Below are positions 47,985-56,643 of a stretch of 64,000 bases of DNA, piece by piece. Location of the stretch: the NCBI GenBank assembly GCA_016712465.1, contig JADJQZ010000001.1:1240001-1304000 (forward strand). Direction: 5' to 3'. A program made the translations under genes and the position numbers. A model generated the notes under the pieces. The model was not told the DNA's origin. It was given only the letters and a program-made list of their open reading frames with translations, and made no database searches. The first letter of the stretch is position 1; each line of letters starts with the position of its first letter. The DNA is from Candidatus Obscuribacter sp. (GTDB lineage: Bacteria > Cyanobacteriota > Vampirovibrionia > Obscuribacterales > Obscuribacteraceae).

Positions 47985-48084
47985 GCACTAATATGGAATT
48001 CGAGAAAATCATCTGATTTTATCGACTGTGTTAAACTAGAAAAACTTCAGTAATTCGTTAGGGTTCGAGAAAAACTTCGAAATT
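47957..48084. repeat. 21-bp direct repeat at the convergent gene ends
   Basis: TTCGAGAAAAACTTCGAAATT occurs exactly at 47957-47977 (inside the YfhO gene end) and at 48064-48084 (overlapping the end of the HAD gene), with partial copies near 48000 and 48038. It may come from short duplication of the gene end. No terminator of standard form is seen here. Confidence 0.7.
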
Positions 48085-48805
48085 ACTGGGAAGTCCCACT
48101 CTGGCGCAGCGGCTTTATGAAAATCGTAAGTTCTTCGTCATTGGATTTATCACTGTCGACTTTCAGCCATGTCAGGTCCTGAATTACAAAGTCGCTATGC
48201 GATATGTCATGGTTGCCGGAGTGTGCAGCGATGGCAATTGTTCTCATGCCGGCTGCCTGACCCGCTCTTATCCCTGCCGGTGAATCTTCCAGAACAATAC
48301 AGTCTTCCGGCTTGATGCCAAGTTCTTTTGCTGCCTTGAGATAGCCTTCAGGATGCGGTTTGCCATTAATTACATCATCGGCGGTGATGAAAACTCTCGG
48401 AATAGGGAGCTGCGCATGGGTGAGGCGGTGGCTGGCCAGCCTATTTGAGCCGGAAGTTATTACTGCGAATTGGTGGGCTGCCAATGCTGCCACTACCTGG
48501 TGTGCACCGAGCACCGGCACCAGTCCCCGTGTGCAAGTCGCTTCTAGCTCCTCGATAAAAGCCACTTCTTCTTCCGTATTCAGGTGGGGGGTGATATCCC
48601 TTACTGTTTCAATGGTTCGTCGTCCGTGGCAGACACGCATCACTGCATCGAGATCCAGTCCGCGGTCTTCAGCCCAGACTTGCCAGGAATAGTCGACACA
48701 GAGTTGAGAATCGACCAGTGTGCCGTCCAGGTCACTGAGGATGGCCCGGCAGGTGAGGCTAAGACCTGTTTCCGGTATCTGCTGTTTTCCTTGTTTGCAA
48801 TGCAT
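48083..48805 (-). CDS. HAD-superfamily phosphatase (phosphoglycolate/sugar-phosphate type)
   Basis: About 240 residues from the ATG at 48805 (MHCKQGKQ), with AGAGAGG upstream; longer frames to 48880 overlap the previous gene. All four HAD motifs are present: DLDGTLVDS, TSGSN, the Lys in GKPHPEGY, and LEDSPAG. The helical cap inserted after motif I marks the phosphoglycolate phosphatase/beta-phosphoglucomutase group. The exact substrate cannot be read from the sequence. It lies 13 bp after the chlorite-dismutase-like gene and is probably co-transcribed with it. Confidence 0.88.
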   Translation of the reverse strand: MHCKQGKQQIPETGLSLTCRAILSDLDGTLVDSQLCVDYSWQVWAEDRGLDLDAVMRVCHGRRTIETVRDITPHLNTEEEVAFIEELEATCTRGLVPVLGAHQVVAALAAHQFAVITSGSNRLASHRLTHAQLPIPRVFITADDVINGKPHPEGYLKAAKELGIKPEDCIVLEDSPAGIRAGQAAGMRTIAIAAHSGNHDISHSDFVIQDLTWLKVDSDKSNDEELTIFIKPLRQSGTSQ

Positions 48806-48818
48806 TCTGGCGACCTCT

Positions 48819-49517
48819 CTAACCCAGTGTGTCCAGCACTTCATGTAGTCCCATGTGGATACCGGGCAAAATCGGTGCATCGTTTTGGGTGTAAGTATTT
48901 GCCTTTGTTTCCCGCAACTCCTGCATCAGTTCCATGAAGTTCTGTGGATTCTCGCACTGGCAGATAACTATGAAGTCTTGCTCGCTAAGACCAAATGAAC
49001 TTGCTGTGTTTAGCTTTAAGGTTGGATACTTGGCTGCTATCAATAGTTGTTCATCCAGCAATTCCTGTCTTTCCTGCAGGGGCAGGCGGTACCATTCATG
49101 TTTCTTCTTGATTGGATAGACGAACAAGTAGCGATGCAGTCCCAACTGTGAAACTTCTGCTGTGTCGCTCTGTCCGCTTGCCGCGCCGTCCTGGTAGGTT
49201 CTGTGATTCTCTAGACCAACCAGGTCGGTCTTACGAGTCAAGTAACCGCCTATCTCCGATTTTGCAATAGCTGTGGCCAGACCCTGGACTGCGTCAAGAT
49301 TGTCTGAGATCAGAAAGAGCATGAAATCTGCTTCTGCCATCATTCCCATTGTGGTAGCACCAAAAATCTGGTTCTTGTTCTGAATGGAAAATTGTCTGAT
49401 GATGTTTTCCAGTTGTTCCTTGTCTTCCTGCCTGACTTCTTTTGGGAGTTGACGCCATTCAGGCGCCACTCGGTACAGAGTGAAGCTGACGAACTGACCT
49501 GTGTTTTGGTGCTCCAT
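48819..49517 (-). CDS. hemQ: Chlorite-dismutase-like (HemQ-type) heme protein
   Basis: 232 residues with the Cld/HemQ fold pattern: two ferredoxin-like halves, YPIKKKHEWYRLPLQERQEL in the second half (Tyr and Trp near the heme pocket), then FGLSEQDFIV and LRETKANTYT. Proteins of this length and motif without the chlorite-splitting Arg context are usually coproheme decarboxylases, the last step of the coproporphyrin-dependent heme pathway. HemQ is favoured but not certain. Start ATG 49517 follows AAGGAGAC. A 285-bp stretch after it (49518-49802) shows no gene I can support. Confidence 0.8.
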   Translation of the reverse strand: MEHQNTGQFVSFTLYRVAPEWRQLPKEVRQEDKEQLENIIRQFSIQNKNQIFGATTMGMMAEADFMLFLISDNLDAVQGLATAIAKSEIGGYLTRKTDLVGLENHRTYQDGAASGQSDTAEVSQLGLHRYLFVYPIKKKHEWYRLPLQERQELLDEQLLIAAKYPTLKLNTASSFGLSEQDFIVICQCENPQNFMELMQELRETKANTYTQNDAPILPGIHMGLHEVLDTLG

Positions 49518-49902
49518 GGTTGTATCGGTCTCCTTTAAGCAAGACTGACAAGCCTTCCTGGGCGAGTCCTCAGAGCCTCATTATGTCAGCCGGAATGAGG
49601 GCTGTTGGGTACTACTAAAGAAGATTTTGTATTTGGTGGATTGGTCTTGAGCTTGGATTCGAGATTTTTTCCAGATTTTCTCTTTAGTGCAGACCGATTC
49701 AGTCTTGGAACTCATCGAACCAGGAGAAGCCCTTCTTGTACCTTGTCATAGGGTGCTTGTAAGTAACAGCTTGGCAAGAGGCTTGCCGGGTGGGGAGGGG
49801 GCTGTCTGCGGTCAACTACTTTTGTGCCCGTGGTCAATTAAAATTGATCATTAACTCAGGTATTCTGCCTCGGACTTTCAGTAGGGTCCACCGGTCCCTG
49901 GT

Positions 49903-49943
49903 GCTCTGTTCAAGGGCGAGTTGAGACCGCCCTTGAACAGAGC
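49903..49943 (-). terminator. Perfect 16-bp hairpin at the IS distal end
   Basis: Arms 49903-49918 and 49928-49943 are exactly complementary. A second hairpin (CCGCTGGGC / GCCCAGCGG) lies at about 49974-49999. Both are downstream of the last IS gene on the minus strand and could stop its transcript or block readthrough from outside; no long T tract is present. Confidence 0.55.
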
Positions 49944-50027
49944 AGCGAATGCTGCGGACGAAAGGGTGGTGAGCCGCTGGGCGGTGCAAGCCCAGCGGAA
50001 CCTCAGCCTTTGCCAGTGGTAGCCCGG

Positions 50028-50291
50028 CTAGCTCAAGGGCGTGTCGGTGGCACTGTAGACAAGTTCACCGTAGTAGTCTCCGGGATGCTCGCGGAAGAGC
50101 TCACCGGACGCACCGCTACAGTGGGGGCACCGGGCTTTCTGGAAGAAGTCCCAACCGATGCCTTCAGCATCAGCTTGCAGGGTACTTGCATCAGTCCGCC
50201 AGGAGATCGGATCTATCTCCTTAGACAAGACACTGAGAGAGTGGCAATCACCGCATTCTTCGCATTGAATACTGATGAGTATTTTGAACAT
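50028..50291 (-). CDS. Zinc-ribbon-like passenger protein of the IS21 element
   Basis: 87 residues with CEECGDC near the N-terminus and CPHC about 45 residues on, forming a likely zinc-binding site. It starts at ATG 50291, two bases after the istB stop, with AAGGAG upstream, so it is translated as a third gene of the IS operon. Its role is unknown; a regulator of transposition is one option. Confidence 0.6.
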   Translation of the reverse strand: MFKILISIQCEECGDCHSLSVLSKEIDPISWRTDASTLQADAEGIGWDFFQKARCPHCSGASGELFREHPGDYYGELVYSATDTPLS

Positions 50292-50292
50292 T

Positions 50293-51096
50293 TTAGTTTA
50301 CTCCTTGGATGAGGCATCGGTTTCCGGCGCTTGTTTTGTGCGTTTGGTAGTCTTTTTGAGGCTCATCTGCGCGGAAGCTCGGACCCTTCAGTTCGAGGAT
50401 TTCGGAATGATGTACAAGTCTGTCAATCGCGGCGGCGGTCGTCATGGGATCTTTGAAAACCTGGTGCCAGTCAGAGAAGGCAAGATTGCTGGTGACAACT
50501 ACACTGCGCCTCTCGTAGCGTTCAGAAAGGAGAACGAAGAGAACATCCGTCTCATCGCGAGTCTGGGGTATGTAGGACAGGTCGTCGATGATGAGAGCCT
50601 GAAAGCCGTCGAGAGTCTTTATGAACTGGTTGAGGGAGAGTTCTCTTTTTGCACGAAGCAGCTCTTGAACCAGGGCAGCGGCCGAGGTGTAGAAGACCGA
50701 GCGTCCTTGCAGGCACCACTCTCTCCCGAGTCCAACAGAGAGGTGAGACTTGCCGGTACCGGGCTCACCAAAGATGATTAAGTTTTCGCAGGCATCGAGA
50801 CAGTCGCCGGCAATCAACTCGTTGATGAGGGTGCGGGAGAGCAAAGGCTGCCGTTCGAATTGGTAGTCTGCAAGAAGCTTGCTGTGTGGGAGTCTCGCGT
50901 TCTTGAGCAGTCTGGCTATCTTGCGCTTAGAGCGGTCTTGTTCTTCAGCGATGGCGAGCTGATGGAGATACTCCACATGGTTAAGCTTCTCGCGTTCGGC
51001 TTTGCGGGCGAAGTCCAGGTAGTGAGCCCGGAATGAAGAAAGGTGAAAGAGCCTGAGCAAGTGCTCGAGTTCTTGAGTCTGTTTTGGTGGTTTCAT
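50293..51096 (-). CDS. istB: IstB-like ATP-binding transposition helper
   Basis: 267 residues, intact. Walker A GEPGTGKSHL, Walker B ALIIDDLSYI, and sensor-like TSNLAFSDW place it in the IstB/DnaC-like AAA+ group. It loads or activates the IstA transposase on target DNA. ATG 51096 follows AGGAG by 8 bp; the gene lies 10 bp after istA. Confidence 0.95.
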   Translation of the reverse strand: MKPPKQTQELEHLLRLFHLSSFRAHYLDFARKAEREKLNHVEYLHQLAIAEEQDRSKRKIARLLKNARLPHSKLLADYQFERQPLLSRTLINELIAGDCLDACENLIIFGEPGTGKSHLSVGLGREWCLQGRSVFYTSAAALVQELLRAKRELSLNQFIKTLDGFQALIIDDLSYIPQTRDETDVLFVLLSERYERRSVVVTSNLAFSDWHQVFKDPMTTAAAIDRLVHHSEILELKGPSFRADEPQKDYQTHKTSAGNRCLIQGVN

Positions 51097-51106
51097 GGGA
51101 GAACTC

Positions 51107-52576
51107 CTAGAGCCGGCGAGACTGCATCAGACCGTTGTAAATGCTGAGGTCAGGGGCGAGAACAGTGATATCAGGTGGTGATGCGGGTTTAGTAGCGGCA
51201 CGTTCTTTAACGAGTTCTTCGTTGGGAATCAGACCTGCCAGCAAGATTTGGCAGAGAGCAGTCTCGACCTTAATCTCACCATCGAGAGCGGCTCTATTGA
51301 GGATGTTGAGATATTCCTTGTCGGCTTGGCGTTGAGAGCTGTGGTGCTCAAGAAGACGGTCGTAGCAGCGTCTAAAGACTACAGATGGGAAGAATTCGTC
51401 ACGAAAGACCCAGGCGGCAAATGCGCCCGGCTTACGAACAAGCCAGCTAATGACGTGCCGGTAGTCTATCTTTCGCTCACCTTTGCGCAGGTGGGGCATT
51501 TCTTGTACGAGGACGGTACCGAAGAAGAGCTTGATGGTATCGGGGTAGACTAGGGCTTTCAGAACCTTGCCGATGAGTCGGCTTGGCACCGAGTAGATTG
51601 ATCCATCGATGGTTACAACGCTGAAGGGTGTTACAGAGGCGGTGCACTCGTCCGGGTTATTCCAGTGGCGTGGCGGCAGTGGTTGGAGCACTTGAAGCTC
51701 TTCCAGGACCAATGACTCTCGGCGGTCGTTCAGGCGACGCACAAGGCCTTCGAGAAAAGTTCTGTAATGGGCAATATCCCGGAAAGCGCGACTGCCACGG
51801 AGCCTGAGGGTTTGGTCAAGTGCAGTCTTGAGACCATGATGCCGACTTTCAACGCTGCCGTTTTCGTTGCTCTTGCCGGGCGAGTTCTTGGAAGGACTGG
51901 CATTGTAGTGCCTGAGGAAACCTACCCAACGTTCGTTAAATCCCTGCGGGTCGCGGCTATCCTTGACGGCGGCGGTCAAATTATCAGTCCTGTGATCTGG
52001 GGCGACAGCGCCCAGCTCACTGACGGCTTTCATGTAGCCGCTGGTGAGAGATTCGAAAGTCTCAGAAAAGGCGATGTTGACTGATTGCCAACCGGAGTAC
52101 GGCAGGATGAAGTGATACAGAAGATGTGGAAATGGCTCACCGCCGATTGTTACTCCGAGTTCTCTGCAATCGGTCCAGTCCGACTGGCTCTGCTTGCCGG
52201 GAGAGAGGAACTGTTCGAAGTATACTTCCTTGCCGGTGCCATGCTGGGCACGCCAACGCTCAATGCGACGGCGCAGTGTTCGCCCATGTGATTCATTGAA
52301 GACGCCTGGATACCTATCAATGAGGTATTCCAGGATCGTCTTTGCTTGGAGTCCATCATCATTCTTGAGAAGACCGCAAATCTCCTCCCAGTGACCAGCA
52401 AAGCGATCAGGGCGGGTTAAGTAGTTTCTGGGTGTGCTCTGTCCACCTGGCGGGGCGCCACGAACATACTTTCGAGCGGTATTGATTGACATACCAGCCT
52501 TAGCGGCTGCCTGTCGCAGTGGAATACGTTTGTAGTACTTAAACAAGAGGTTCACCTGTTCCTTTGTGCAAGACAT
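51107..52576 (-). CDS. istA: IstA-like DDE transposase
   Basis: 489 residues from the ATG at 52576 (MSCTKEQVNL), with GGAG 6 bp upstream; the frame extends to 52696 without a better start. An N-terminal HTH (LRQAAAKAGMSINTARKYV) precedes the catalytic core: Asp in QSDWTDCRE, Asp in RTDNLTAAV and Glu in NENGSVES. The C-terminal domain is complete, so the element may still be active. Confidence 0.93.
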   Translation of the reverse strand: MSCTKEQVNLLFKYYKRIPLRQAAAKAGMSINTARKYVRGAPPGGQSTPRNYLTRPDRFAGHWEEICGLLKNDDGLQAKTILEYLIDRYPGVFNESHGRTLRRRIERWRAQHGTGKEVYFEQFLSPGKQSQSDWTDCRELGVTIGGEPFPHLLYHFILPYSGWQSVNIAFSETFESLTSGYMKAVSELGAVAPDHRTDNLTAAVKDSRDPQGFNERWVGFLRHYNASPSKNSPGKSNENGSVESRHHGLKTALDQTLRLRGSRAFRDIAHYRTFLEGLVRRLNDRRESLVLEELQVLQPLPPRHWNNPDECTASVTPFSVVTIDGSIYSVPSRLIGKVLKALVYPDTIKLFFGTVLVQEMPHLRKGERKIDYRHVISWLVRKPGAFAAWVFRDEFFPSVVFRRCYDRLLEHHSSQRQADKEYLNILNRAALDGEIKVETALCQILLAGLIPNEELVKERAATKPASPPDITVLAPDLSIYNGLMQSRRL

Positions 52577-53027
52577 GCTGACTCCGGGTTGACCATCACC
52601 CGCAGTGTCACGTGGAATCAGACCCCATGCAAAAGTCCGACAGCATGGCGCCTGAATATGAATTAGACGGCCATGCCAGCAGCCTAATCTATGCATTTAA
52701 GCGTGGCGCGAAACACCTTACGGATATCTTCGCTTACTCCAAATGGACACTCCCCCAAAAAGGATCACTTTTAGTTGACCACGTGATCATTTCTAATTGT
52801 CCATCAACAGGGACATCTCCTTGGTTGATCATTCGAGCAATTCTGATGTTTTTCTCGTTTCGTAATTAATTCCATTCGGTTCAGGAATTTGTTTGGTTTT
52901 TCTCAAATCCTCTCGCTCTCCCTGGCGCTGGCTTCTATAGCGTCGCTACTTATGCGGGCTGCGACACATAGGAGCCTTTGAACTTTTTCCCCGCTTCAGT
53001 CGTCTATATAAAGAGGAGGATACACTC

Positions 53028-53582
53028 ATGAGCAGTACCTGCGAACTCATTCGTGAACACGTTGCCTCGCTTCTGCCGCAGCAGATATTGTCGCCGCGCG
53101 ATCTCCTCTCTTATGGCAGTCGCCGTGCGGTAGATTCCTGTCTTCACCAGCTGTTTAAAGAAAAGCTCCTGACTCGAATTGCGCGGGGTTTGTATGTTCT
53201 CATAGAGTCCAATCTTGATTTGATTTCAGCCGAGCAAATCGCTCGCGCGAAAGCCCGTGCATTCGGTCGGACTATTGAAAAACAGCAAGAATCCGACGAT
53301 TGTCTATACTTCACTGATGGCCCGAGTAGTAGCTTTCAGTCCATAAAGGGGCGAATCGAAATGTGTCGGATTGCTCCAAGAAAACTGGCGCTTTGTAGAC
53401 ATAAGGTGGGACTCGCCGCCTTGCAGGTGTGGCGCAGCATTGCAGGCGGCAAGTGTCAAGATGATCAGCTGGGGGCACTTCTTGAATCAAAAGAAAGAGC
53501 AACGTTGCTAGGATTGAGTCGCTTCCTCCCTGCCTGGTTATCCAACATTCTTTCAGGACGCAGCTGCCTTCCTGTATCTTGA
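53028..53582 (+). CDS. DUF6088/AbiEi-antitoxin-like wHTH protein
   Basis: 184 residues. ATG 53028 follows GAGGAGG by 9 bp, a strong start. The first ~70 residues form a winged-helix pattern (SRRAVDSCLHQLFKEKLLTRI, then ARGLYVL) as in DUF6088 proteins and the N-terminal domain of AbiEi antitoxins. No toxin gene is next to it. It lies just outside the intact IS and could be part of transferred DNA. The 218 bp between the IS end and the start hold no gene. Confidence 0.6.
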   Translation: MSSTCELIREHVASLLPQQILSPRDLLSYGSRRAVDSCLHQLFKEKLLTRIARGLYVLIESNLDLISAEQIARAKARAFGRTIEKQQESDDCLYFTDGPSSSFQSIKGRIEMCRIAPRKLALCRHKVGLAALQVWRSIAGGKCQDDQLGALLESKERATLLGLSRFLPAWLSNILSGRSCLPVS

Positions 53583-53599
53583 TAGTGACAGGATTAGTG

Positions 53600-54901
53600 T
53601 CAATTGCCGCATTGGCTAATTGCCTGTTCCAGCCAGGTTCGCAACTCTGTGAAACTGGTGAAACCCTCTGCTAGTGCCAGCGAACCTGTGTTCGTGAGCC
53701 TCAGGCGCAGAGCCTTAATTAGCAATGCTTCCAGGTCCTGGGGCAGTTCCGGGCGTAGCTCAGACGGCCTGACAAGGTTCTTGAGTGGTGTTAAATATGG
53801 TTGCAGCAGCGACTCTTTGAAATTAATCAGATCGAGCACATCTTGTTCGAGAGCAATTGGGGTGAGCGTGATTACTTCCTCGCTTTCAGGCACTTGCCTT
53901 GTGACGGGCGCTGATCTTGGGATGAATGGATTAATTCCAGTCAGGGCCTCCCATAGACAAATTCCCACCGCCAGCAGGTCGTCTGCCTCGAGTAGGGGAG
54001 AGTAAGAAGGCGTTGAAATCATGCAAGTCTCAAAGAAGCCTTCTTTGCAGTCTAAAGGTCCGAAGTAACCAGGGTCTATCAGGGTCAGTCCGGTCATGTG
54101 ACCATCTTCCGGATGGTATTCCAGATAGATATTGTCGGGGGTAATATCTCCGTGGTATTTTCCCGCTGCTGTGAAGTTTGTGGACTCCGAGTTGAGAGTG
54201 ACCGTTTCCATGTAGAAACTCAGTGCATGGAATAGCGTCAGTACCTCTTCGATGCTCAGCCCACCTTGTGCGAGTTTTTGTCTCATGGTGCTGCCCGACA
54301 GTAAAGGCATCGAAAAATAGTAACGGTTTTCAATTGTGCCGCTGGTTATGACAGGGATTACCAGTGGGCTGCTCAATTCCTGTAGCCGTTCGATTTGAAG
54401 TCGAACCATTTCATCGGGCTTTGGCGATACCGGACCGGTCTGAAACGGGATGACTTTCAGGGCCTGGGTGGAATATTGCTCATCCTGAAATACGTCTTCC
54501 GGTGCTCTGGCGATTTTGAATACGCATTGTTCTCCAGTTTTGCTCTCCGCTTTGAAGAGGAAGGAAAATCTTCCTTCTGCCAGAAGCCCTGTCAACATGC
54601 AACCATCGATTTCGGTTCCCAGCCAGGACATCCATGTTTTAGGTTTGCTTTCATTGTAGGAGATGTTGCGGCGGCGGAGTTCCTCCACCACGGCTTCAAG
54701 CTCAACTACATCGGCTGCCGGCGGCTCTATGCCGTGCAGGGAGCAGCCGGAGAGCAGTGAATCTAACGCATTTCGTCTCTGCCGCAAATAGTCATCGCTG
54801 GCTTCTTGCAATTGTACGCTGGATAATTGGTTGGTTGATTCGAGCATATTTAGTGGATTGTCAATGGACGGCTTGTTTCGGGAGCCAGTTAAAAGTATCA
54901 T
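53600..54901 (-). CDS. Divergent Ser/Thr-kinase-like protein
   Basis: 433 residues. A helical N-terminus (about 1-95) precedes a kinase-like domain: LLAEGRFSFLFKAE in place of the P-loop, Lys in CVFKIAR, catalytic YHGDITPDN (Gly for Arg of HRD) and LIDPGYFGP in place of DFG. The Asp, Asn and second Asp needed for Mg-ATP are kept, so activity is possible, but the P-loop lacks the glycine triad. No membrane helix. Start ATG 54901 or 54847; neither has a clear ribosome-binding site. It lies after the operon of the giant protein, 85 bp away and on the same strand. Confidence 0.7.
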   Translation of the reverse strand: MILLTGSRNKPSIDNPLNMLESTNQLSSVQLQEASDDYLRQRRNALDSLLSGCSLHGIEPPAADVVELEAVVEELRRRNISYNESKPKTWMSWLGTEIDGCMLTGLLAEGRFSFLFKAESKTGEQCVFKIARAPEDVFQDEQYSTQALKVIPFQTGPVSPKPDEMVRLQIERLQELSSPLVIPVITSGTIENRYYFSMPLLSGSTMRQKLAQGGLSIEEVLTLFHALSFYMETVTLNSESTNFTAAGKYHGDITPDNIYLEYHPEDGHMTGLTLIDPGYFGPLDCKEGFFETCMISTPSYSPLLEADDLLAVGICLWEALTGINPFIPRSAPVTRQVPESEEVITLTPIALEQDVLDLINFKESLLQPYLTPLKNLVRPSELRPELPQDLEALLIKALRLRLTNTGSLALAEGFTSFTELRTWLEQAISQCGN

Positions 54902-54986
54902 GCAGGACTTTCATAGTCAGCTGGCATTTCTAACGATAACTGCAGAGTAAATCTGAAGTTTCTCTCTAACCCCTTAGCGCTCAATT

Positions 54987-56060
54987 TTAGCTGTCTCGAC
55001 CGGGGATGTTTCCTGGCGGTAAATCTGGACTCAGCTTTGTGGATTGAACATGAGGTTCTGCCGGTGGTAGGGGGGGGGTCTTGATGCGGCTGTCGATTCT
55101 TGGTGGCTTTAGGAGCTCGTCTAGTCCTACACTCGTGAGCTTCATCGGTTTCTGAGGCACCACCGTGCCTTCCCCTGCCAACTTGGCGAATTGCGGCATA
55201 CCACTCTCGGCATTAGGTTGCACAGAGCGCGCCACCGGTGTGTTCTCAGGCACTGCTTCCAGAGCACCAGTTCTGCGTGTGTATAGTTCTCCTTGCTTCA
55301 GTGTTGGTCTTGTCGTCAGCCCGAAGGCGCCGCCAAGGACGGCGTTGGTTAGCATGGTCTCTGTAAGGGCCTGACCAGAAGCCGGTTTGGATGTCTTCAA
55401 AAAGGAACTTCCTTCTGCCGTTACGAATCCGGAGGCGCTGCCTGCCAGGACGCCCGTGGCGCTGTTTCCGAGTTGTCGACCAAGGATGCCGGTCATGGTT
55501 TCAGGGGCATACTTGGCAAGACCTGTAAGATTCTGCAATCCCATTTGTGTTCGTCCCATCGTATACATAGCTAAACTGCCGATGCCCGCATTGGTTAGAC
55601 GGTCCCTCCAGAAGTTGTCACCGGATGTGGTGACAAGCCCTTCGTAAAGTCCTCCTGCCACCGACAGACTGCCAAGTGACATCCTCCCCATGGCTGTAGA
55701 TTCGGTCATGGTCAGGCTTCTTGCACCGGCTCCGAGACCAGGTACGGAACTTATTCCTTTATGCAGGAGCATTATGCCAGCTAATTTGGAAATTCCGCCT
55801 CCGGCCGTCTGTGCCATCCATTCGCTAGAGCCGAAGTCTCTTGGCTGTGGTGCCTCCACTAGCTTGCGTTCAGGCATATTGCCGCCGAAGTAGTTAACGG
55901 CCTGTGATATACCGTTGTAAGGCTGTTGCACCGTTGAGTATTTGAAAGATTGCCAGAATTCTTGCATAAGAGAAGATGGTTCACCGGCACTGGCGCCATC
56001 TGCCGTCAAGTTGGATTCTAGCTTTGCCTTCTTTGTTTCCGGTTCCAATCTGTCTACCAC
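54987..56060 (-). CDS. Third protein of the giant-peptidase operon, unknown function
   Basis: 357 residues from GTG 56060, preceded by AGGAGGTGA at 7 bp. The N-terminus is charged, then a SLMQEFWQSFK motif, then Gly/Ala/Ser-rich hydrophobic helices (about 90-250), and a Pro-rich tail. The glycine-rich core resembles the mid-region of the large scaffold proteins in this window, so it could insert in or lie on a membrane. It follows the small partner gene by 47 bp and is probably in the same message. I do not recognise a named family. Confidence 0.6.
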   Translation of the reverse strand: MVDRLEPETKKAKLESNLTADGASAGEPSSLMQEFWQSFKYSTVQQPYNGISQAVNYFGGNMPERKLVEAPQPRDFGSSEWMAQTAGGGISKLAGIMLLHKGISSVPGLGAGARSLTMTESTAMGRMSLGSLSVAGGLYEGLVTTSGDNFWRDRLTNAGIGSLAMYTMGRTQMGLQNLTGLAKYAPETMTGILGRQLGNSATGVLAGSASGFVTAEGSSFLKTSKPASGQALTETMLTNAVLGGAFGLTTRPTLKQGELYTRRTGALEAVPENTPVARSVQPNAESGMPQFAKLAGEGTVVPQKPMKLTSVGLDELLKPPRIDSRIKTPPLPPAEPHVQSTKLSPDLPPGNIPGRDS

Positions 56061-56107
56061 TTTCTCTCACCTCCTCTCTAATTGCTGACCTTGTCTTCCG
56101 TTCCATA

Positions 56108-56623
56108 CTATTTCCAGACTATTGATGCAAGAACTTGCTCTATCTGGTCTATGTAGTTAACATAGTCCCTTTCGGGGGCGAGAAAATGAATTTCTTGCAC
56201 GGCAGAGCCGGTGTTGTCACTGTCTATGAAAAGTCCATAGTCCGCTAGTCCGGATGTTTTCCACACCCCCTCAACTATTAGAATGCGCTTCCCATTTATA
56301 TCTTCAGTGTGACTGCTACTGAGTGAAAAGTATTCTTCATCAGAAGCATTGCGAATGACGATTTCGACCTGTTCAAGTTCTTCAGTCGTCAGTTCATGTG
56401 CATCGTGCGCCAGGATATTCTGAAACTCCTCCGCCGCCACCCGAGGGATTCGTTGACCACGGTAGTAGAAGGACAGTTTTACATCTTCACTTTCCTGGGA
56501 GCGGAACTCCTTCAGGTAAGCGCCTGATGTGCGCTGATCTTCGGGGCACGGTGTCCAGCCGGGTGGAAGCTCCAGGTGCTTTACCTGTCCACGATCTTTT
56601 ACTCTTACTCTAGTTCTTGTCAT
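56108..56623 (-). CDS. Putative partner protein of the giant's cysteine-peptidase domain
   Basis: 172 residues from the ATG at 56623, with AGGA upstream; a TTG at 56647 overlapping the giant's stop is also possible. Homologous to the product of 15447-16163 (shared LPPGW, DVKLSFYYRG, FQNIL, VEG and VQEI blocks). In both loci this gene follows a gene whose C-terminus is the same cysteine-peptidase domain. No signal peptide or membrane segment. A role as inhibitor, chaperone or adaptor of that domain is inference from the repeated pairing. Translationally coupled to the giant. Confidence 0.65.
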   Translation of the reverse strand: MTRTRVRVKDRGQVKHLELPPGWTPCPEDQRTSGAYLKEFRSQESEDVKLSFYYRGQRIPRVAAEEFQNILAHDAHELTTEELEQVEIVIRNASDEEYFSLSSSHTEDINGKRILIVEGVWKTSGLADYGLFIDSDNTGSAVQEIHFLAPERDYVNYIDQIEQVLASIVWK

Positions 56624-56643
56624 GGCTCTAGTCCTGCTTTCCC

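Larger units (their letters stand above)
49803..52809 (-). mobile_element. Intact IS21-family insertion sequence
   Basis: About 3.0 kb. The ends align without gaps over about 45 bp as imperfect inverted repeats: both start TGT, and both contain CGTGGTCAA-Y-TAAAA-x-TGATC; the left end is at 49803 and the right end at 52809. Copies of GGTCAA-Y-TA repeat within the ends, as is usual for IS21 transposase sites. Three minus-strand genes (istA, istB, zinc-ribbon ORF) are complete. No clear target duplication is visible next to the ends. It is unlike the decayed element at 9.2-12.2 kb in sequence. Confidence 0.88.

Noticed and set aside
49811..49830. CAACTACTTTTGTGCC, resembling the palindromic box
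   Set aside because: It lies inside the terminal inverted repeat of the intact IS21 element, and the second half-site GTCAC is absent.
51767..52291. Plus-strand frames opposite istA
   Set aside because: Antisense shadows; istA is intact with full DDE motifs.
53580..53602. AGTGACAGGATTAGTGTCAAT as another palindromic box
   Set aside because: The half-site spacing is wrong and it lies between convergent gene ends, not before a start.
56398..56613. Plus-strand 71-codon frame in the partner gene
   Set aside because: Antisense to the homologous partner gene, no ribosome-binding site.
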